Below, piece by piece: positions 5,838-9,183 of a stretch of 9,183 nucleotides of DNA. This DNA is from an uncultured Verrucomicrobium sp. GTDB taxonomy: Bacteria; Verrucomicrobiota; Verrucomicrobiia; Methylacidiphilales; GAS474. A program made the position numbers and the translations under genes. Position 1 is the first letter of the stretch. Every line of letters starts with the position of its first letter. The DNA is taken from assembly GCA_903889845.1 (NCBI GenBank), contig CAISZB010000301.1:1-9183 (forward strand). Reading direction: 5' to 3'. The notes under the pieces are model-generated. The model was not told where the DNA came from. It saw nothing but the letters and a program-made list of their open reading frames with translations, and did no database searches.

Positions 5838-7133
5838 TTAGGTCACCTTCGGACGACCCTGGAAGGTGGCGCTGTAATTGTCCGTGATGATCCGGGCACC
5901 GTGCCGGTAGCGGACGTAGCTGTAGGCCCACTGCAGGAGGACGGCGACGCGGTTGCGGAAGCCGACCAGGTAGACGATGTGGATGAAGAGCCACGTGAGC
6001 CAGGCCAAGAAGCCGTGGAACTTGATGCGCCCCAGCCAGACGACGGCCCGGGAGCGGCCGATGGTCGCCATCGTTCCCTTGTCCCAATACTTGAACTCGG
6101 GCCGGGCGGCGACGTCGATCTTGCCCGAGGCCAGCTCGGCATTGATGATCTTCGCGGCATGGTGCCCCATCTGGATGGCGGCGGGGGAGACGCCGGGGAC
6201 CGGCTTCCCCTTGTTCCCCTTGGAGAGGGCGAGGTCGCCGATGGCGAAGACCTCCGGGTGGCCGGGGACGCTGAGATCGGGACTGACCTCGATCCGGCCG
6301 CCGCGGTCGACGGTGACGCCGAGGGTGCGCGTCAGCGGGCTGGCCTGGACGCCTGCCGACCAGACGATGACGGAGGCCCGGATGAGGGTGCCGTCGGCCA
6401 ACTCGACCTCGTTCTTGCGGATCGCCTTCACCATCGCCCCGACGCGGACTTCGACGCCGAGCTCTTCGAGCTGCGTCTTCGTATGGGCGGAAAGGTCCTC
6501 CGGCAGGTGGAGCATGATCCGCGGGGCGGCCTCAATGAGGATGATCTTCGCCTCGCGGGTGTCGATGTGGCTGAAGTCGCGGGGAATGACCTTCCGGGTC
6601 AACTCGGCAAAGGCGCCCGCCGTCTCGACGCCCGTCGGGCCGCCGCCGACGACGACGAAGGTGAGGAGTTCCTTCCGATAGGCGGTGTCGTTCGTGTTCT
6701 CGGCCTCCTCGATCGCGGAGAGGAGCTGATGACGGATCGTCGTCGCGTCGTCGAGGGTCTTCAGGCCGGGGGCGAACTCGGCCCACTGGTCGTTGCCGAA
6801 GTAGGAGGTCTTCCCGCCCATCGCAAGGACGAGGTAGTCGTAGGGGAACTCGCGGCTGCGGGCGACGACCTTCTTCGCGGCGAGATCGATCGAGCTCACT
6901 TCGTCGAGGTAGACCGTCGAGTTCTGCTTGTCGTGCAGGATGGCGCGGATCGGGTGCGCAATCTCCGGCGCGGCGAGACCGGCGGAGGCCACCTGATAGA
7001 GCAGGGGCTGGAAGAGATGGTGATTGCGGCGGTCGATGACGACCAGCTCGGCGTTTTCCGTGTGGAGGGTCTTGGCGAATTCAAGACCACCGAACCCGGC
7101 CCCGATGACAACGATGCGCTTCTTTTGTGACAT
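5838..7133 (-). CDS. ndh: Type II NADH:quinone oxidoreductase (NDH-2)
   Basis: This single-subunit, non-proton-pumping flavoenzyme passes electrons from NADH via FAD to membrane quinone. Of 431 residues, the first Rossmann motif GAGFGG (11-16) binds FAD. The second, VVGGGPTGVE (161-170), binds NADH. FAIGD (296-300) contacts FAD. GVSPAAIQMG (314-323), with Q321, matches the quinone-site AQxxG region. The C-terminus has a hydrophobic stretch (about 374-406) rich in Trp, Leu and Ile, the expected membrane-attachment helices. FQPLLYQVASAGL (41-53) is also typical of NDH-2. AGGA lies about 9 bases before the ATG. A 109-base gap separates it from obg upstream, and a strong terminator follows, so it is probably a single-gene transcript or the end of the obg transcript. 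Ferredoxin/NAD(P)H reductase relatives are less likely given the C-terminal segment. Confidence 0.94.
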   Translation of the reverse strand: MSQKKRIVVIGAGFGGLEFAKTLHTENAELVVIDRRNHHLFQPLLYQVASAGLAAPEIAHPIRAILHDKQNSTVYLDEVSSIDLAAKKVVARSREFPYDYLVLAMGGKTSYFGNDQWAEFAPGLKTLDDATTIRHQLLSAIEEAENTNDTAYRKELLTFVVVGGGPTGVETAGAFAELTRKVIPRDFSHIDTREAKIILIEAAPRIMLHLPEDLSAHTKTQLEELGVEVRVGAMVKAIRKNEVELADGTLIRASVIVWSAGVQASPLTRTLGVTVDRGGRIEVSPDLSVPGHPEVFAIGDLALSKGNKGKPVPGVSPAAIQMGHHAAKIINAELASGKIDVAARPEFKYWDKGTMATIGRSRAVVWLGRIKFHGFLAWLTWLFIHIVYLVGFRNRVAVLLQWAYSYVRYRHGARIITDNYSATFQGRPKVT

Positions 7134-7185
7134 AGACGGTTTTCCTGTGACTTTCAGGCCACCGCGCCCACGCCCTACGGAGCCC

Positions 7186-7240
7186 AGGCGCGTTGTCCTA
7201 TGAATGATGCGCCTAGACTCGTTATTTTTTGTGGAGAGTC
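7186..7240. promoter_or_regulatory. Two short inverted repeats in the obg-ndh gap
   Basis: AGGCGC/GCGCCT (7186-7191 and 7209-7214, loop of 17) and GACTC/GAGTC (7216-7220 and 7236-7240, loop of 15) occupy the 109-base gap. A minus-strand TTGACT just after the obg stop resembles a -35 box, but no good -10 lies at 16-18 bases. No T-tract follows either stem, so neither is an obvious terminator. Confidence 0.2.
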
Positions 7241-7242
7241 AA

Positions 7243-8349
7243 TCACTCCTTGTGGTCCGGAGCCTGCCGCTCCTCGACCGCCTGCCGCAGAAGGAGTTTG
7301 AGGGCTTCGATCCCCTCCCCGCTTTGGCCGGAAACCGAAATGACCTTGCGCCGAACCCGCTTTTTGAAGACGGCCAGCTGCTCCTCCGCTCCCGGCAAAT
7401 CCATCTTGTTCGCCAGGATGAGGGAGGGGCGCGTGGCCAACTCGGCCCGGTAGAGCTTCAGTTCCTTGCGGAGGAGGGCGTAGTCGTCCTTCGGATCGCG
7501 TCCCTCGCTCCCCGCCATGTCGATGACGAAGAGGAGGACGGAGCACCGCTCCACGTGGCGGAGGAATTCATGGCCCAGGCCGCGCCCCTCGTTCGCCCCC
7601 TCGATGAGGCCGGGAATGTCGGCGACGGTGACCTTCTTGAAATCGGGATACTCGATGGTGCCGACCATCGGCTCCAGCGTGGTGAAGGGATAGGCCCCGA
7701 CCTTCGGCTGCGCCTTGGAGAGGCGGGAGAGGAGGGTCGATTTCCCCGCATTCGGATAGCCGACCAAGCCGACGTCGGCGATCGACTTCAGCTCCAGCAG
7801 GAACTGGCCGTGTTCCCCCGGCCAGCCCTCCTCGTAGCGGCGCGGGGCCTGGTTGATCGACGACTTGAAATGGCGATTGCCGCGCCCGCCGTCGCCGCCC
7901 TGGCAAAGGACGATCCGCTGGCCGGGCTCGACCATGTCGGCCACGACCTCCAGTTCCGCTCCCACTTCGGGAAGCGGGAGGAGCTTCTGCGAGGCGGGCG
8001 GCAGCGGGGAACCGAATTCGTCGAACTCCGGCTCCGGGGAATCGGGCGGCGTCTCCAGGCGGCTGACGAGGGTGCCGGGCGGCACCTTCAGGACGAGGTC
8101 CTTCGCGTTCTTCCCCGACATCTGCTTGCTGGCACCGTTCTCCCCGTTCTTCGCGTATTGGTGGGGAATGTAGCCGATGTGGCCGAGGTTGTTCAGGTGG
8201 TGGTCCACCTCCAGGATGACGCTCCCCCCCTTCCCGCCGTCGCCCCCGTCGGGGCCGCCGTTGGGCCGGTGAAGCTCCCGGAGGAAGCTGACGCAGCCGC
8301 GACCGCCTTTTCCGGCGCGGGCCATGATTCGGATGCGGTCGACAAACAT
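7243..8349 (-). CDS. obg: Obg GTPase (CgtA), ribosome assembly factor
   Basis: This essential GTPase acts in large-subunit assembly and stress control. Of 368 residues, the Obg domain occupies about 1-190, with glycine-rich [12 protein letters not shown] (31-42) and [11 protein letters not shown] (151-161). The G domain follows: Walker [10 protein letters not shown] (197-205), switch [10 protein letters not shown] (219-227), DIPG (244-247), NKMD (314-317) and SVSG (338-341). There is no C-terminal OCT domain, as in many short Obg proteins. Residues about 98-135 (acidic, proline-rich, [15 protein letters not shown]) look like an insertion of roughly 30 residues relative to common Obg sequences. 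MFVDRI is the standard Obg start. The open frame continues upstream to 8679 only because of the rpmA frameshift. No Shine-Dalgarno precedes the ATG; the leader is pyrimidine-rich (CCTCCTCTCTCCT) and follows a terminator-like hairpin directly. Confidence 0.95.
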   Translation of the reverse strand: MFVDRIRIMARAGKGGRGCVSFLRELHRPNGGPDGGDGGKGGSVILEVDHHLNNLGHIGYIPHQYAKNGENGASKQMSGKNAKDLVLKVPPGTLVSRLETPPDSPEPEFDEFGSPLPPASQKLLPLPEVGAELEVVADMVEPGQRIVLCQGGDGGRGNRHFKSSINQAPRRYEEGWPGEHGQFLLELKSIADVGLVGYPNAGKSTLLSRLSKAQPKVGAYPFTTLEPMVGTIEYPDFKKVTVADIPGLIEGANEGRGLGHEFLRHVERCSVLLFVIDMAGSEGRDPKDDYALLRKELKLYRAELATRPSLILANKMDLPGAEEQLAVFKKRVRRKVISVSGQSGEGIEALKLLLRQAVEERQAPDHKE

Positions 8350-8364
8350 AGGAGAGAGGAGGGT

Positions 8365-8409
8365 AAAAAAAAGCGGCGCAAGGGGCCATGGCCCGCTGCG
8401 CCGTCTTTT
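8365..8409. terminator. Hairpin with T-tracts between rpmA and obg
   Basis: CGGCGCA (8374-8380) pairs with TGCGCCG (8397-8403). Inside it lies the 12-base palindrome GGGCCATGGCCC (8383-8394). On the minus strand eight Ts follow (8372-8365), giving the shape of an intrinsic terminator for rplU-rpmA. The plus strand has a weaker CTTTT tail. The minus T-tract ends only 15 bases before the obg ATG, so it may act as an attenuator rather than a full stop. Confidence 0.75.
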
Positions 8410-8426
8410 CTCTGAATCGGACTGGC

Positions 8427-8679
8427 TTAGGAAGCCGAAGCGACGACGTGGACGAGCTTCTTCTTCGTGTCGAACTTCACGCGGCCGTCCGCGAGGGCGA
8501 AGAGGGTGTGATCGCGGCCCATGCCGACGTTCTTGCCCGCGTTGACGGGGGGTGCCGCGCTGGCGGAGGATGATTGCACCGGCAGTGATCGCCTGATCGC
8601 CGAAGATCTTCACGCCGAGGCGCTTGCTGACGCTGTCGCGTCCGTTCTTCGTGCTGCCCTGACCTTTTTTATGTGCCAT
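8427..8679 (-). CDS. rpmA: 50S ribosomal protein L27, interrupted by a one-base frameshift
   Basis: L27 sits at the peptidyl-transferase centre of the large subunit. Codons 1-44 read [16 protein letters not shown] and onward through [14 protein letters not shown] in one frame. The conserved remainder ([19 protein letters not shown], ending VVASAS) continues only after skipping one base. Dropping one base of the six-G run at 8547-8552 restores an 83-residue protein ending in TAA at 8427-8429, the normal length for L27. The broken frame instead continues in frame into obg, giving a spurious 478-codon open frame. Homopolymer location and perfect conservation on both sides favour a sequencing or assembly error; a genuine mutation or +1 ribosomal slippage is less likely. 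AGGAG lies 9 bases before the ATG. rplU ends 45 bases upstream, giving the usual rplU-rpmA-obg order. Confidence 0.93.
8547..8552. other. Six-G homopolymer carrying the rpmA frameshift
   Basis: On the minus strand the context is ACC CCC C GTC. The L27 family requires ACC CCC GTC, so one base of the run is surplus. This is the only position where a single deletion joins the two conserved L27 halves without loss. Confidence 0.88.
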
Positions 8680-8713
8680 GGAAGAGTACTCCTGTTTGGA
8701 TTGAAATAATGGG

Positions 8714-8734
8714 TTAGCCCTGGCTTAGCCCTGG
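8714..8734. repeat. 10-base tandem duplication spanning the rplU stop codon
   Basis: TTAGCCCTGG occurs at 8714-8723 and 8725-8734 with an 11-base period. The second copy contains the rplU TAA stop (8725-8727). It looks like a small slippage duplication with no effect on the reading frame, since the first stop encountered is the true one. Confidence 0.6.
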
Positions 8735-9036
8735 ATCGAGGCCACCTTCACGCGGTTCAGCTTCTGCCGATGCCCGACGGTGCGGTGGTAACCCTCGCGA
8801 CGGCGATACTTGAAGGCGACAACCTTGTCGGCCTTCACTTCTTCGAGGATTTCGAGGGAAACACTGGCCCCGGCGACGAGGGGGGTACCGATCTTGACGT
8901 CGGTGCCGTTGGCCACGAGGAGGACATCGTTGATGACGACCTTGGAATCGGTTCCTTCCAAGAGTTCGACATCGAGGATTTCCCCTTCGGAAACCTTATA
9001 CTGCTTTCCGCCGGTGCGAATGACTGCGATAGACAT
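8725..9036 (-). CDS. rplU: 50S ribosomal protein L21
   Basis: L21 is a 23S rRNA-binding protein of the large subunit. The 103-residue length matches the family. It begins MSIAVIRTGGKQYKVSEGEI, the normal N-terminus, and ends with the conserved YRRREGYHRTVGHRQ and KVASIQG segments. The open frame extends 39 codons further upstream, but that stretch is unlike L21 and covers leader hairpins. AGGG about 8 bases before the chosen ATG supports this start. L21 heads the rplU-rpmA-obg cluster, with rpmA 45 bases downstream and presumably co-transcribed. Confidence 0.97.
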   Translation of the reverse strand: MSIAVIRTGGKQYKVSEGEILDVELLEGTDSKVVINDVLLVANGTDVKIGTPLVAGASVSLEILEEVKADKVVAFKYRRREGYHRTVGHRQKLNRVKVASIQG

Positions 9037-9183
9037 ATTCTTTACCCTGATAAAATTAGGAAGGTTGAGGATGCCGGAATATCTCCGGAATGCAACAACT
9101 TTGTTGCAGCCCGATGCAATAGGAGTCTGGGCGTTTTGGTCCCGTCTCTCCACACCGTACGTACCCTCGGAGATTCGGGGATT
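9037..9183 (-). promoter_or_regulatory. Structured rplU leader region
   Basis: These 147 bases precede rplU and contain no other gene. TGCAACAA/TTGTTGCA (9091-9098 and 9101-9108) is an 18-base palindrome. CCGGA/TCCGG (9074-9078 and 9084-9088, loop of 5) forms a second stem. CCGGAAT is also repeated directly at 9074-9080 and 9085-9091. GTACGTAC (9157-9164) is a further palindrome. The features suit a regulatory leader or operator controlling the ribosomal cluster. No clear sigma-70 promoter was identified, so the role is inferred. Confidence 0.42.

Noticed and set aside
5826..7130. 434-codon plus-strand open frame opposite ndh
   Set aside because: It mirrors the NDH-2 gene almost end to end; the composition (Asp, Gly, Val rich) reflects the antisense of GC-biased codons, and no domain is seen.
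7204..8415. 403-codon plus-strand open frame opposite obg
   Set aside because: It is antisense to a clear Obg GTPase, with no motifs and no ribosome-binding site.
7243..8679. 478-codon frame joining L27 N-terminus to Obg
   Set aside because: The join depends on the surplus base in the six-G run; residues 45-110 are out-of-frame L27 and intergenic hairpin, and Obg starts normally at 8349.
8725..9153. 142-codon version of L21 with a 39-residue N-terminal extension
   Set aside because: The extension is unlike L21, runs through leader palindromes, and the standard MSIAVI start has its own ribosome-binding site.
1..9183. CRISPR array, IS element with terminal inverted repeats, or toxin-antitoxin pair
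   Set aside because: No regularly spaced repeat array, no transposase, and no small gene pair with such features was seen in either strand.

Overview
The window reads as a high-GC bacterial chromosome segment. All complete genes lie on the minus strand. The gene families, the rplU-rpmA-obg cluster and an integrase with an unusual GGSQSD active-site segment fit the Planctomycetes-Verrucomicrobia-Chlamydiae group, most likely Verrucomicrobiota. This is inference from family resemblance only; no marker in the window settles the lineage.

Reading in the direction of transcription (high to low coordinates), the window opens with a structured leader (9037-9183). The ribosomal cluster follows: rplU (L21), rpmA (L27, broken by one extra base in a run of six Gs) and obg (ribosome-associated GTPase). 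Next come a type II NADH:quinone oxidoreductase, a strong hairpin terminator, an M24 metallopeptidase of the Xaa-Pro dipeptidase/aminopeptidase type, and tRNA-Ser(GGA) with an encoded CCA. This half is housekeeping core genome.

Just beyond the tRNA 3' end lies a probable old integration site. It holds a 170-base stretch with two pairs of short direct repeats, a full-length tyrosine recombinase pointing away from the tRNA, 184 bases of unrecognised sequence, and a 33-codon plus-strand relic matching the start of phosphoketolase. No second copy of the tRNA 3' end was found, so the element looks decayed or its far end is elsewhere.

The last block (1-2817) is a compact four-gene minus-strand run: an SPFH/slipin membrane protein, a GTG-started small membrane protein overlapping it by one base, type I mannose-6-phosphate isomerase (manA), and a HAD-IIB protein overlapping manA by the ATGA arrangement and running off the window edge. 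The HAD protein resembles eukaryote-type phosphomannomutase. ManA plus this protein could therefore form a fructose-6-P to mannose-6-P to mannose-1-P pair, although some expected sugar-phosphate-binding arginines are replaced.

No clear new multi-gene system is present. The points most worth checking are the PMM-like HAD next to manA, the integrase lacking the first catalytic arginine, the phosphoketolase relic, the rpmA frameshift, and two hairpin/T-tract elements that sit 11-15 bases in front of start codons.
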